From: Pseudomonas asuensis
Lineage (GTDB): Bacteria > Pseudomonadota > Gammaproteobacteria > Pseudomonadales > Pseudomonadaceae
Reading direction: 5' to 3'
DNA length: 64,000 nt
NCBI RefSeq assembly: GCF_014646755.1
Contig: NZ_BMNW01000005.1
Span: 186,001-250,000 of the forward strand
Within the stretch, counting starts at the first letter, position 1, and the number at the start of each line of letters is the position of its first letter. Below the pieces are notes generated by a model, which ran no database searches, had not been told where the DNA came from, and saw nothing but the letters and a program-made list of their open reading frames with translations. Positions 46,830 through 55,839 of the stretch are shown piece by piece. A program made the position numbers and the translations under genes.

Positions 46830-48176
46830 TCAGGATTGTGCAGTATCTGACTTGGTGATATCACCGTAAGCCTGAGTCTTCTCTTGACGCCAATGCGGCA
46901 GAGAGTTCCAGTAGCGCTCGCCTTTCTCGGCATCGTACAGGCCTTCCCAACGGGCAATGACCAGTACTGCCAAGGCATTACCGATCACGTTCAAGGCCGT
47001 ACGCGCCATATCCATGATGCGGTCTACCCCAGCAATGAATGCCAGACCTTCGAGCGGAATGCCTACACTGCCCAATGTAGCCAGCAGTACCACGAACGAA
47101 ACACCCGGTACACCGGCAATGCCTTTCGAGGTCACCATGAGGGTCAGGATTAAAAGCAGCTGCTGGCCGAGGCTTAAATCGATGCCATAAAGCTGCGCAA
47201 TAAAGATTGCCGCGATGCTTTGATACAGCGTCGAACCATCCAGGTTGAAGGAATAGCCTGTTGGAACCACAAAGCTACTGATGGACTTGGGCGCCCCGTA
47301 GGCTTCCATCTTTTCAATGATGCGTGGCAGCACTGTCTCGGAGCTGGCCGTGGAATATGCCAGGATCAGCTCATCCTTGAGAATGCGGATCAGCTTCATG
47401 ACCGAGAAGCCAAACAGCTTGGCAACCAGACCGAGTACGACCAAGGCGAAAAACACAATTGCGACGTATACCAGAATAACCAGCTTCGCCAGTGGCAGCA
47501 GCGACGAGAATCCGAAGTTGGCCACGGTTACGGCGATCAGTGCAAACACGCCTATCGGGGCGTAGCGCATGATCATATGGGTAACCTTGAACATGGCTTC
47601 AGAGATGCCCTGAAATACCCGCACTACAGGCTCACGGGTGCTGTCTGGCAGTGCACCCAGACCCAATCCGAACATCACCGAGAAAAAGATGATGGGCAGC
47701 ATCTCGCCACGGGCCACTGCTGCGAAAATGTTCGAGGGAATCAGATTAAGGATAGTCGCAATCAAGGCATGGTCATGCTGAACTTCCTGCGTGGTCTTCT
47801 GATACTGGGAGATGTCCACCGTACCCAAAGTGGACATGTCGATTCCCGAGCCTGGCTGGAAGAAGTTTGCCAGCATCAGTCCCACCACGATCGCAATCGT
47901 GGTGACGATTTCGAAATAGAGAATAGTCTTGAGGCCAATACGCCCCAGCTTTTTCGAATCCCCTACCCCGGCGATGCCTACGATGAGGGTAGAAATCACG
48001 ATAGGTATGACAATCATCTTGATCAGGCGAATAAAGATATCGCCGCCTGGCTTGAGAACGTTATCGATCCACCAGGCTTTTTCGCCGCTGAAGTGGTTGA
48101 GAAGCGCTCCGACTGCAATTCCCAGGGCAAGACCGATGAGAATTTGCCAGGCAAGACTAAGCTTGGGCTTGGACAT
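46830..48176 (-). CDS. gltP: Glutamate/aspartate:proton symporter
   Basis: A 448-residue DAACS-family secondary transporter. The start at 48176 (MSKPKLSLAWQILIGLALG) follows GGGGAT; the longer frame begins without support. It has eight membrane helices and two re-entrant loops: the SSETVLPR segment (HP1-equivalent) and TGYSFNLDGSTLYQS (TM7 binding motif), then the GIAGVPG loop. GltP imports L-glutamate and L-aspartate with protons. DctA-type dicarboxylate uptake is the alternative, but motif context favours GltP. Confidence 0.85.
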   Translation of the reverse strand: MSKPKLSLAWQILIGLALGIAVGALLNHFSGEKAWWIDNVLKPGGDIFIRLIKMIVIPIVISTLIVGIAGVGDSKKLGRIGLKTILYFEIVTTIAIVVGLMLANFFQPGSGIDMSTLGTVDISQYQKTTQEVQHDHALIATILNLIPSNIFAAVARGEMLPIIFFSVMFGLGLGALPDSTREPVVRVFQGISEAMFKVTHMIMRYAPIGVFALIAVTVANFGFSSLLPLAKLVILVYVAIVFFALVVLGLVAKLFGFSVMKLIRILKDELILAYSTASSETVLPRIIEKMEAYGAPKSISSFVVPTGYSFNLDGSTLYQSIAAIFIAQLYGIDLSLGQQLLLILTLMVTSKGIAGVPGVSFVVLLATLGSVGIPLEGLAFIAGVDRIMDMARTALNVIGNALAVLVIARWEGLYDAEKGERYWNSLPHWRQEKTQAYGDITKSDTAQS

Positions 48177-48508
48177 GAATGTATATCCCCGTTGTTCTAG
48201 TTTTGGCGTTGTAGTGGAAGGCGCCACAAAAAGAGAATTGGCGCAAAAAGGCGGCCATCATTGGCTGACGAGACACAATCGTCTAATGCCGCTCCTACCT
48301 GCCCCATACCGATTCGGCATGGGCATGGGTCTTGATTTCCTTTAAAAACAAAGAGTTGTCTAGTTTACCACAGGCCAAAACAAACACCTTATTTCAGAAG
48401 GTTTCTGAGGGATAGTTCAGCTAAACGGCATTTCCGAGCCATTGGTAGCAAGATCGGGCATACAGCGCTCTGTTTTGCAGACATTGTTTTACGCGTGCAG
48501 AGGCGGGA

Positions 48509-48886
48509 TCATTTCTGTACAGGAGTGCCTTTATCTCTGGAGGAGCGTTCATCTCTCCAAACAGGCTCCAAGCGCTGCCGATCCAGACTAAACGCAGGGC
48601 AACGGCCATCGCCCCCGGCTATTCCTCCGCTGGGATAACACCGTAACCTACCGTCAGCCTTGTACAGCTCGCTTGGAATATCACAACAGGCTGGCGAGAC
48701 GTAATAGGCCGTTTCGCCTTCAAAGATCGTTTTGGAAATACTTCTGGGCGGGTTGGCTTCAGGCAGTGCTTGTAGTGATTTGATCCTGGTCTGTAACCAG
48801 ACCGGAATATCAGCAGGCTCTGCGGATGGAGGTGCTTTCGAACACCCCATCATTACGGCCAACATCACTATCCAGGCATTTTTCAT
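48509..48886 (-). CDS. DUF6970-type small lipoprotein
   Basis: A 125-residue protein; ATG 48886 has GGAG 8 nt upstream and starts MKNAWIVMLAVMMGCSKAP, a short lipoprotein signal with lipobox-like VMMGC. The mature part has WLQTRIKSLQ, ANPPRSISKTIFEGETAYYV, CCDIPSELYKADG and PSGGIAGGDGRCPAF, matching the small secreted domain known as DUF6970. Function unknown; four conserved Cys suggest disulfides. The larger frame beginning at 49159 overlaps the next gene's promoter and is rejected. Confidence 0.75.
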   Translation of the reverse strand: MKNAWIVMLAVMMGCSKAPPSAEPADIPVWLQTRIKSLQALPEANPPRSISKTIFEGETAYYVSPACCDIPSELYKADGRLRCYPSGGIAGGDGRCPAFSLDRQRLEPVWRDERSSRDKGTPVQK

Positions 48887-49012
48887 GCAGCACACTCCTG
48901 AAGCGTTATCACTCACTGCATTAAAGCAGACTGGCTGTATCCCTAACTGATCTCCCAGGAACTCGCCCCTTGGTCCAGGCTCGAAATAACGCATCCATCC
49001 GAGGACATCATC

Positions 49013-49216
49013 ATGCATAAGACTCTCGCCTATGCCGCCCTGCTGGCCAGTGCGCTTGGCTTGGCCGCCTGTGAAAAGACTTCCGAAGACAATACAACGG
49101 GCAACCAGCCCACGAATGAGCAGGCTCAAGGCGCTGTTTCCAGCCCAGCCAGCGAGCAAGGCGTCAAACAGGAACTGGCGCCTGCGGCCAGAGCCAATGA
49201 CGAGAAGAAGCCCTAA
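49013..49216 (+). CDS. Small lipoprotein
   Basis: A 67-residue protein with lipoprotein signal MHKTLAYAALLASALGLAAC (lipid Cys20), then a short Gln/Pro/Glu-rich, low-complexity tail. Preceded by a GAGGACATCATC leader. No family recognised. It lies divergent from the DUF6970 lipoprotein gene across 126 bp and directly before the GacA box of sRNA copy D. Confidence 0.7.
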   Translation: MHKTLAYAALLASALGLAACEKTSEDNTTGNQPTNEQAQGAVSSPASEQGVKQELAPAARANDEKKP

Positions 49217-49245
49217 CGGTCACGTTGAAAGTATCTTACCCAGCT

Positions 49246-49263
49246 AATAGCAAAAGGCTTACA
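49246..49263 (+). promoter_or_regulatory. GacA box of sRNA copy D
   Basis: AATAGCAAAAGGCTTACA: the CTTACA half and AAAAGG centre are kept, the distal half is degenerate, as in copy C. Its centre is exactly 56 bp before the -10 centre. Confidence 0.65.
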
Positions 49264-49307
49264 TCGCATGCCTGTAGTTGACGCTATTACCCCGCCACGT
49301 CTTTGCG

Positions 49308-49313
49308 TAATCT
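49308..49313 (+). promoter_or_regulatory. -10 box of sRNA copy D
   Basis: TAATCT in the shared context GCGTAATCT, with no good -35 box. Confidence 0.7.
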
Positions 49314-49318
49314 ACACA

Positions 49319-49436
49319 TATCGGACAGCAGCGCAGGAAGCGCTCTGGTAGATCAAGGATGAATGACCACGCCAGGACGGCAGCTTGATAAGGATGTCGA
49401 GTTTGGTCAGCAGAAACCCGCTTCGGCGGGTTTTTT
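49319..49436 (+). ncRNA. rsmX: RsmX-type sRNA, copy D
   Basis: A predicted ~118-nt RNA and the only copy on the plus strand. Five GGA motifs: ATCGGACAG; AGGA in the loop of AGCGC/GCGCT; ATCAAGGATGA; GCCAGGACGGC; and AAGGAT in the loop of CTTGAT/GTCGAG. The terminator has a shorter stem (ACCCGC / GCGGGT) with loop TTCG and six T. It matches copies A-C in order, spacing and length, with the small lipoprotein gene upstream. Confidence 0.85.
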
Positions 49437-49537
49437 GTTGCCTGAAAAAACCTCTCCTCTAAAGTGCTTTGAGCAGATTTACTCTGTGTCTTCGCCTCTG
49501 CTACTTCGGTACTACAGCCGTCACGCTCATTGACAGC

Positions 49538-49642
49538 ATGTTGAAAGTTGTCCCTTTCATCACGTTGGCATTGATCACGCCATGGTCCAGCTTTCACCTT
49601 GCCCATGGCGATGGTCAAGCGGTGGCCGTACCACTCGGATGA
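49538..49642 (+). CDS. Possible 34-residue peptide, coupled to the next frame
   Basis: A frame MLKVVPFITLALITPWSSFH..., 34 codons with a hydrophobic N-terminus, whose TGA overlaps the ATG of the next frame (ATGA at 49639). There is no strong ribosome-binding site. It could be a leader peptide, or the two frames may be one gene split by a frameshift. Confidence 0.25.
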   Translation: MLKVVPFITLALITPWSSFHLAHGDGQAVAVPLG

Positions 49643-49839
49643 GCGCCATTTCACTGCCAACCATCGTCTTGGTATTCAGCTATTTTCCTCAAGGGATTCC
49701 GGTAAAGCTGTCCATCAATCTGCAAAACGAGGGCGTTGATTCGGTATATACCCTGTTGTGGGTTCTGCTGATAACAACGCTTCCACTGCTTCTTTGGTGC
49801 GCATTGTGGGCAGGCCGTAAAAGAGCAGCAAACCACTAG
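49639..49839 (+). CDS. Possible small membrane protein
   Basis: A 66-residue frame with two hydrophobic stretches (SAISLPTIVLVFSYFPQG and TLLWVLLITTLPLLLWCALW) and a basic tail GRKRAANH, consistent with a two-span inner-membrane protein. Its start is inside the stop codon of the 34-codon frame and has no ribosome-binding site of its own. No family recognised. Confidence 0.4.
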   Translation: MSAISLPTIVLVFSYFPQGIPVKLSINLQNEGVDSVYTLLWVLLITTLPLLLWCALWAGRKRAANH

Positions 49840-49901
49840 GGCAGCACCCTCTGCCTCATCTTGGGTGGAGGCGCAGGCTTAACCGCCTCTTTTCAACAGG
49901 C

Positions 49902-49926
49902 AAAAAAAAGCCCCAACAGGTGGGGC
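49902..49926 (-). terminator. Rho-independent terminator of the DUF2267 operon
   Basis: On the minus strand GCCCCA / TGGGGC with a 5-nt loop, then eight T. It lies about 110 bp past the stop codon of the second DUF2267 gene. Confidence 0.85.
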
Positions 49927-50034
49927 GGAAAAAGAAGTCAGGCAGCGAAGGAGGGTGGAAAGCTGCCTGCTTGATTACTGTATCGACGTGATCTGTCAGA
50001 ACTTGAGCCACATCGAGCCATTTGCATTAAAAAT

Positions 50035-50490
50035 TTAAACGGCACCGTGCCCTGGATAAGGCAAAGGCTCATTGCTCCACAGGCTGCGCAGGTCGAATGG
50101 CAGACGCCCGGCAAACTCGGCTACCACTTCAGCTGGGATTTTTTTGCACATTACCTCGATGGACGCTTTGACGCCGCGTTCGACAGAAATGTCGAGATTG
50201 CGAAACACGGTTTCCTCAATGCGACCCAGAAACTCGCTGCGGCTTGCAGCCGGACTAGGTGCTGCTGGACGCCAGTTCTCGAACATGGCTCCCTTCAATG
50301 GAATGGGCAGACACTTGGCCAGCCGCGCCACCTGATCGGGGTCAAGTTGTCTACGTACCGCTTGCAACGTGCACTGTAGGGAAGTCATGGCCACACGGCG
50401 ATTTCGCGTACCCATACGCTCATCGACCTCTGCGATCCACTGCAAGGCATGCTTCACGGACTGATCCAGCTCTTCGACATTGATTTGCAT
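50035..50490 (-). CDS. DUF2267 protein, second of tandem pair
   Basis: A 151-residue helical protein with the DUF2267 pattern: VKHALQWIAEVDERMGTRNR, AVRRQLDPDQVARLAKCLPI, PIPLKGAMFENW, then a second half ending FAGRLPFDLRSLW. It starts 1 bp after the upstream paralogue and probably arose by duplication. Function is unknown; DUF2267 proteins are often found with stress genes. Confidence 0.85.
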   Translation of the reverse strand: MQINVEELDQSVKHALQWIAEVDERMGTRNRRVAMTSLQCTLQAVRRQLDPDQVARLAKCLPIPLKGAMFENWRPAAPSPAASRSEFLGRIEETVFRNLDISVERGVKASIEVMCKKIPAEVVAEFAGRLPFDLRSLWSNEPLPYPGHGAV

Positions 50491-50491
50491 C

Positions 50492-50953
50492 TCACGCCTC
50501 CCCTTCCCGGGTGCCGGGCACGCCGGTGTCCTCTGGCCAGAGACTACGCAGTGGCAGAGGAAACAGGCCTGCTACTTTAGCGACTTCGTTTGGATCTATA
50601 CGCTCGTACAGTACGCGTAACACCGCCTTGGCAGCCTTATGTGGATCCAGATCAACTGAGGGTGAAGCGAGCCTGCTGATCTTTTTCAGAAAGGCGTCCA
50701 GCGTTTCCTCTTGGGTAGGCGTGCCCGCCGGATGGAAGTTCTCGTAAAAAATCCCGCGAATCATGAGAGGCAACTGGGCAGCCAGGTGAGCAGCATTGTC
50801 GATCCCGATGCGATCTCGTACCGAAGTCAGTACGGCGCGTAGGGCATGATAGGCCGTCTGTCGATCAGGCGCATCCAGGTAAGTGGCCACATCGTCGAGC
50901 CACAGGTTCGTTTGCTGAATGGTTCGGTCCAACACCTCGACAGTGGATGACAT
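50492..50953 (-). CDS. DUF2267 protein, first of tandem pair
   Basis: A 153-residue paralogue of the downstream gene: LDRTIQQTNLWLDDVATYLD, LTSVRDRIGIDNAAHLAAQL, PLMIRGIFYENFHPAG and FPLPLRSLW occupy the same places. It starts after AGGAGG and is the first gene of the operon. The two may form a heteromer, which is an inference. Confidence 0.85.
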   Translation of the reverse strand: MSSTVEVLDRTIQQTNLWLDDVATYLDAPDRQTAYHALRAVLTSVRDRIGIDNAAHLAAQLPLMIRGIFYENFHPAGTPTQEETLDAFLKKISRLASPSVDLDPHKAAKAVLRVLYERIDPNEVAKVAGLFPLPLRSLWPEDTGVPGTREGEA

Positions 50954-51168
50954 AGAAATCCTCCTCGTGATTGCAGGATGTGTTTAGTTGACCGTACACC
51001 CAGGCCAATGTCGCAACGAAGCGGAAGCCCTACCGATAACTGGCCCGGAGACGCACGTTGGTCGCATGGCCGGAACATCACCCGGCAAGTTCATGTCTTT
51101 GTTATAGGCACAACCGCACTCCACAGCCCATGGATAAAGGGCCTCATCGCATTTGCGAGGTAATGACC

Positions 51169-52527
51169 ATGAGCGCACCGGCCAAAGAACGCCTGCAGCG
51201 ATTTCTGCGTCGATCATCGACATCCGAAAATCGCATAACCGAGGTGCTACGGCAGTATGCGGAGCCGCTTCCCGACTTGGAAAGTCCCGACTTTGGCCCT
51301 CTCTTTGACCGCTATGCCGATGCCCGGGTTGTGCTGATTGGCGAGGCCAGTCATGGTACGGCTGACTTTTACCGGACTCGCGCCGCCATTACCCGCCACC
51401 TGATCGAGCACCACGGCTTTACCATTGTGGCCGTAGAAGCAGACTGGCCAGACGCTGGATACATTGATCGCTATGTGCGCGGGCAAACAAACGATGATTG
51501 GAAAGCAGTAGGCTTCAAGCGTTTTCCTACATGGATGTGGCGTAATACGGACGTAGAAGCTTTTGCACAATGGCTACGCCGCCATAACGAGCAACGTGCG
51601 CCAAAGGAGCACGTGGAATTTCGCGGCCTGGACGTTTACAGCCTGCGCAATTCCATTGCTGAGGTGTTGGAGTATCTGGGTAAAACTGATCCAGAACTGG
51701 CGAAACAGGCTCGGGAGCGCTATAGCTGCCTCTCTCGCTGGCAGGACGAACCAGCCATTTATGGCCATCTGGTAGAGCGTACCGGAAAGGATTCGTGTGA
51801 AGATGCCGTCGTCAATCAATTGCATGCCCTGCTTTCCGACCGGCTTGAAATGCTCGCCCAAGATGAGGAAGCCTTATTTAACGCCAAGCAGAATGCCCGG
51901 GTGGTGCGTGCTGCCGAGCAATACTATCGCGCTATGTACCGTGGCTCAGTCGCCTCCTGGAACCTGCGTGACCGGCATATGTTCGACACACTGCAAACTT
52001 TGCTGGAGCATCGTGGGCCCAACGCAAAGGCCATCGTCTGGGCGCATAACTCCCATGTGGGCAATGCCGATGCGACGGCCATGGGCTGGCGCGGTGAGTT
52101 CAATATTGGTCAGCTATGCCGCAGTGCCTATGAACGAGAGGCGGTACTGATTGGTATGGGTACAGACCGTGGAACCGTAGCGGCAGCAGATGACTGGGAT
52201 GGGGACATGTATATCAAGGACGTCCGCCCTTCTCGCCCGGACAGCTGGGAGCACCATTTTCTAAAGGCCGGTGTGCCTGCATCACTGACAGACTGGCGAG
52301 ATTTTCGGCGTGATGATCTTCGAGAGGCGCTGGGTGAACTTAATCTCAATCGCGCGATTGGGGTTATTTACCGCCCTGAAACCGAACGGATGAGTCACTA
52401 TTTCGAAACGGTGCTGGCAGAGCAGTTCGATGCGTTTATCTGGATAGAGGAAACGCGGGCTGTTACGCCATTGGGAGATACAGACCCAGCGGGCTCAGCA
52501 GACGAGACGTATCCCTTTGGGTTATAG
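51169..52527 (+). CDS. Erythromycin-esterase-family protein
   Basis: A 452-residue protein. ATG 51169 is preferred because GAGG lies 8 nt upstream. The family core is near the N-terminus, VVLIGEASHGTADFYRTRA, followed by the EADWPDAGYIDRYVRG segment, and a later WAHNSHVGNADATAMGWRG, all with residues that match the catalytic His/Glu set of EreA/EreB. Many such genes are not resistance determinants, so macrolide hydrolysis is not inferred. It is divergent from the DUF2267 operon. Confidence 0.85.
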   Translation: MSAPAKERLQRFLRRSSTSENRITEVLRQYAEPLPDLESPDFGPLFDRYADARVVLIGEASHGTADFYRTRAAITRHLIEHHGFTIVAVEADWPDAGYIDRYVRGQTNDDWKAVGFKRFPTWMWRNTDVEAFAQWLRRHNEQRAPKEHVEFRGLDVYSLRNSIAEVLEYLGKTDPELAKQARERYSCLSRWQDEPAIYGHLVERTGKDSCEDAVVNQLHALLSDRLEMLAQDEEALFNAKQNARVVRAAEQYYRAMYRGSVASWNLRDRHMFDTLQTLLEHRGPNAKAIVWAHNSHVGNADATAMGWRGEFNIGQLCRSAYEREAVLIGMGTDRGTVAAADDWDGDMYIKDVRPSRPDSWEHHFLKAGVPASLTDWRDFRRDDLREALGELNLNRAIGVIYRPETERMSHYFETVLAEQFDAFIWIEETRAVTPLGDTDPAGSADETYPFGL

Positions 52528-52583
52528 GAAACCCTTGGCCAGGCGCGACTGCTTGCTGCGCTTGGCCAGCCCTGGCAACAGGA

Positions 52584-53654
52584 TCAGCTGCGACGGGCAC
52601 CTGTAGCGTTTACATAGGTGGCATACAGTGACTGTCCACCGGTAATGAACAAGCGATTACCTTTAGGTCCGCCAAATTCAACATTCGAAACCGTCTCCGG
52701 CAAATGCAGCGTAGCCAGTGGTTGGCCTTCAGGTGAGAAGACGTGAACACTATTGTTGGCAGCATCGCCTGCCCAACTGCACCAGAGGTTACCCTCGCTG
52801 TCGCACCGGAACCCATCGATTACACCGTTCTTCGCATCAATGAGTACGCGACCGCTGTCGAGTTTAGCGTCCTCGCCTACGGTGAAAGCACGTAGATGGC
52901 AGGGCTTGCCTGGATCACCACCACCTGCCGTGTCACTGATGTAGAGCCGCTTGCCGTCGGGTGAAAAGGCAATGCCATTTGGACGCTGAAAATCCCCCAC
53001 CGCTACCTGTGCTTCGCCGCTCTGTGGGTCAATGCGATACACGTTGGCAGGGAGCTCAAAGTCAGCCTTGTGGCCTTCATACGCTCCCAGGATGCCGTAG
53101 CCTGGATCGGTAAACCAGATGGCTCCATCAGCCGCAACCACTACATCGTTTGGTGCATTGAGCTTTTTGCCTTGAAAGGTATCCAGCAACACGGTGGTCG
53201 TGCCGTCATGTTCCAGACGAGTAACCCGGCGGGTATCATGCTCACAGCTGATCAGGCGCCCTTCCCGGTCGCGCGTATGGCCGTTTGCGTTATTGGACTG
53301 GGCGCTGTACACCGTGATACGACCGTCATCTTCATTCCAGCGCAGGATTCGCCCGGTAGGGATATCGCTGAACAGCAGGCAGCGCCAATCGGCCATCCAT
53401 ACGGGGCCCTCTGTCCAACGACCGCCACTCCAGAGGCGCTCCACCATGGCATTGCCCAGCCGCCCACTGAACGCCTTGTCATGAATCTCCCAGGCAGGAT
53501 CAGGCATGACAATAGCCGGCGTCCCGCTCCAGTCACGGGCAAGGCCAAAAGGATCATGGGAGGAGGTATTGGTAGCGGCTAGTGCGCTGCCAGCTGCGAG
53601 CGCAGCGGCTGAGGTCAGTGAAGCCGTAAGAAATTCGCGACGAGCGAAAGCCAT
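52584..53654 (-). CDS. Exported SMP-30/gluconolactonase-family protein
   Basis: A 356-residue six-bladed beta-propeller hydrolase. The N-terminus MAFARREFLTASLTSAAAL has a twin-arginine signal ending in ALAA, so export is via Tat. Family motifs: EGPVWMADWRCLLFSDIPTG, SNNANGHTRDREGRLISCEH, NAPNDVVVAADGAIWFTDPG and RPNGIAFSPDGKRLYISDT, which supply Ca/metal ligands (Glu, Asn, Asp). The family opens sugar lactones or similar esters; the substrate is open. Single gene. Confidence 0.88.
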   Translation of the reverse strand: MAFARREFLTASLTSAAALAAGSALAATNTSSHDPFGLARDWSGTPAIVMPDPAWEIHDKAFSGRLGNAMVERLWSGGRWTEGPVWMADWRCLLFSDIPTGRILRWNEDDGRITVYSAQSNNANGHTRDREGRLISCEHDTRRVTRLEHDGTTTVLLDTFQGKKLNAPNDVVVAADGAIWFTDPGYGILGAYEGHKADFELPANVYRIDPQSGEAQVAVGDFQRPNGIAFSPDGKRLYISDTAGGGDPGKPCHLRAFTVGEDAKLDSGRVLIDAKNGVIDGFRCDSEGNLWCSWAGDAANNSVHVFSPEGQPLATLHLPETVSNVEFGGPKGNRLFITGGQSLYATYVNATGARRS

Positions 53655-53957
53655 TCTTCATTCCCTATTGTGATTGTTAGAGGAAGTCGTCAGACGCCTC
53701 CCCTAGAAAGGGCGAGGCAAATAGTCGGACTAAAGAACTGTAGAACAGCGCGATATAAATGCCATTCCTTCAATAGCATTTCGCTAACCATCCCTCATTA
53801 CACTCAAGTTTCCCGCCTTCCAGTCGATATATGACGAAGCGTGAGTAATGGGCGTAACTCAGCTAAACGATGCCCTACGCCCGCGACATAACGTTTGATT
53901 ACTCATGCTAGAGCGATGGTGCTCAGACCTCGCTCATCTTTATTTCAGGGACACATC
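53655..53957. other. 303-bp divergent promoter region
   Basis: Between the SMP-30 gene and the third chemoreceptor gene. AT-rich in its middle part (53750-53830). I see no clear operator, riboswitch or sRNA. Confidence 0.4.
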
Positions 53958-55598
53958 ATGGCCTGGTTTGCCAATGCAAAACTTGCAACAAAGTTGCTAA
54001 TTGCCTTTCTTTTATGCGCGCTGATTACGTTAGCGGTCGGCCTATTGGGCAAACAGAGCATTGATGCGTTATCCGAGGATCTAGACAACGCCATTCATAA
54101 CGATGTGGCCTCTATATTGGCTATCAATACGCTCTACAGAAACGCCATTGCCCATAACCGCGATCTGTATAAAGTAATAGCGCTCAAGGCCTCGAATGCA
54201 GAGCCAGCTGATTTACAGGCAGCCCTGGACTCCCTGAAGGAAAATGGTGCAACGGTTGATAAGGCCTTCGTGGAATACCGAGCGACTCCTTTGGATGGCG
54301 AGGAAAAGGCCGAAGGCGACAAATTTGCCAACGACTGGCCCGCCTATATTGCCAGCGTAGACAAAGTCATCTCGGCACTGAGTCGGGGAGAGCTTGAGAC
54401 CGCGGTGCAGATAACCAACAGCGAAACCTTTCCGGCATACCGCAAAACCGTTGGCGAGTTGAAGAACATCCTCACCGTCAATATGAAGCAGAGCGAAGAA
54501 AGCGCAACCGAGGCGGTGCAGACACAGAAAAATGCCAACCTGACATTGCTCATGGGCATTGTCATCGCCTTCTTCCTGGCAATCAGTCTTGGTCTTCTGA
54601 TCACGCGCATGATTACCCGCCCGCTGCACTCAGCAGTCGATAGCGCCAAGCGCATTGCCCAAGGTGACCTGACTCAGCATATTCAGGCCCATACCCAAGA
54701 TGAAACCGGTCAGCTGCTGGTTGCACTGTCCAACATGCAGGGCAGCCTTAAGGATACCTTGCAGGAAATTGCCCATGCCTCTCATCAGTTAGCCTCGGCG
54801 GCTGAGCAGCTCAGCTCCGTTACAGAAGAGAGCACTCAAGGGCTGAATCGCCAGAATGACGAAATCCAGCAGGCCGCCACAGCTGTAAACGAAATGACGG
54901 CAGCTGTAGAAGAAGTAGCACGTAATGCCGTGTCGACTTCCGAAGTCTCGCAGGCAACCAGCCAGGATGCGATGACGGGTCATAATCAGGTCCAGGCGGC
55001 CGTGACGGCTATCAATACCATGACCTCGGAAATCACAGCCTCTACCGACAAGGTTGGCACGCTGGCCGGTCAGGTACGTGATATTGCCAAGGTACTGGAT
55101 GTGATCCGTGCAATTGCTGAACAGACCAACCTGCTGGCGCTCAACGCGGCCATCGAAGCAGCCCGTGCCGGCGAGCAAGGCCGCGGTTTCGCTGTAGTCG
55201 CCGATGAGGTTCGCGCCTTGGCCCACCGCACACAGGCATCTACGGGAGAGATCGAAAGCATGATCAATACTGTACGCACTGGGGCAGATCAAGCGGTAGA
55301 GGCTATGGTGAAGAGTCAATCGCTAGCAACCCATACCCAGAGTTTGGCCACTGCTGCCGGTGATGCGCTGACCCGAATCACCGAAGGCGTATCACAGATC
55401 AACGAGCGCAATCTGGTTATCGCCAGTGCCTCTGAAGAACAGGCCCAGGTAGCCCGCGAGGTTGACCGCAATCTAGTCAACATCCAGGACTTGTCTGCGC
55501 AGACGGCAGCAGGTGCCAACCAGACCAGCGCCTCAAGCCAGGAGCTGTCCCGACTGGCTACCTCGTTCAACGTCATGGTGGCAAGGTTCAAGCTGTAA
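53958..55598 (+). CDS. Methyl-accepting chemotaxis protein (4HB-type, paralogue)
   Basis: A 546-residue chemoreceptor; ATG 53958 gives [20 protein letters not shown], with a first span at ~11-31. The periplasmic part is helical ([20 protein letters not shown], then ~130 residues), then the second span ~195-215, HAMP, and the signalling domain with [20 protein letters not shown]. The C-terminal [20 protein letters not shown] matches the tail of the receptor at 16489, so these two share a signalling module. A strong terminator follows. Confidence 0.92.
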   Translation: MAWFANAKLATKLLIAFLLCALITLAVGLLGKQSIDALSEDLDNAIHNDVASILAINTLYRNAIAHNRDLYKVIALKASNAEPADLQAALDSLKENGATVDKAFVEYRATPLDGEEKAEGDKFANDWPAYIASVDKVISALSRGELETAVQITNSETFPAYRKTVGELKNILTVNMKQSEESATEAVQTQKNANLTLLMGIVIAFFLAISLGLLITRMITRPLHSAVDSAKRIAQGDLTQHIQAHTQDETGQLLVALSNMQGSLKDTLQEIAHASHQLASAAEQLSSVTEESTQGLNRQNDEIQQAATAVNEMTAAVEEVARNAVSTSEVSQATSQDAMTGHNQVQAAVTAINTMTSEITASTDKVGTLAGQVRDIAKVLDVIRAIAEQTNLLALNAAIEAARAGEQGRGFAVVADEVRALAHRTQASTGEIESMINTVRTGADQAVEAMVKSQSLATHTQSLATAAGDALTRITEGVSQINERNLVIASASEEQAQVAREVDRNLVNIQDLSAQTAAGANQTSASSQELSRLATSFNVMVARFKL

Positions 55599-55613
55599 CA
55601 GCTCGCGCTTCGG

Positions 55614-55638
55614 AAAGCCCGCTCAAGCGGGCTTTTTT
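55614..55638 (+). terminator. Rho-independent terminator of the third chemoreceptor gene
   Basis: AAAGCCCGCT / AGCGGGCTTT with a CA loop and further T, 15 bp past the stop codon and just before the sRNA copy C terminator on the other strand. Confidence 0.92.
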
Positions 55639-55665
55639 AGGCTCGATACTTTTGCGCAGGCAAAC

Positions 55666-55784
55666 AAAAACCCCGCCTAAGCGGGGTTTTCTGACCGGAC
55701 TCAATGTCCTTATCGAGTGTGCCATCCTGGCTTGGTCATCATCCTTGACCTTCGTATGAGCGCGTCCTGCGCTGCTATCCGATG
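55666..55784 (-). ncRNA. rsmX: RsmX-type sRNA, copy C
   Basis: A predicted ~119-nt RNA read leftwards. Five GGA motifs: ATCGGATAG; AGGAC in the loop of AGCGC/GCGCT; GGTCAAGGATGATGACC, where GGTCA and TGACC can pair around the GGA; GCCAGGATGGC; and AAGGAC in the loop of CTCGAT/ATTGAG (G-U pair). The terminator is ACCCCGCTTAGGCGGGGTTTTT. It matches copies A, B and D in layout and promoter. Confidence 0.85.
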
Positions 55785-55789
55785 TGTGT

Positions 55790-55795
55790 AGATTA
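55790..55795 (-). promoter_or_regulatory. -10 box of sRNA copy C
   Basis: TAATCT on the minus strand in the shared context GCGTAATCT. Confidence 0.7.
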
Positions 55796-55839
55796 CGCCG
55801 GTAGCCGGCAGTGCAATAGCGCCAACTGTGGTAACACTG

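Noticed and set aside
47220-48200. A 326-codon plus-strand frame opposite gltP
   Set aside because: Rich in His/Gln/Asn as expected for the complement of a membrane protein; gltP is unmistakable.
49259-49660. A 134-codon minus-strand frame across sRNA copy D
   Set aside because: It runs through the sRNA and its terminator; composition is not protein-like and the RNA evidence is stronger.
51169-52527. Erythromycin-esterase-family gene as a macrolide resistance determinant
   Set aside because: The family is broad and most chromosomal members are not resistance genes; nothing in the neighbourhood suggests resistance.
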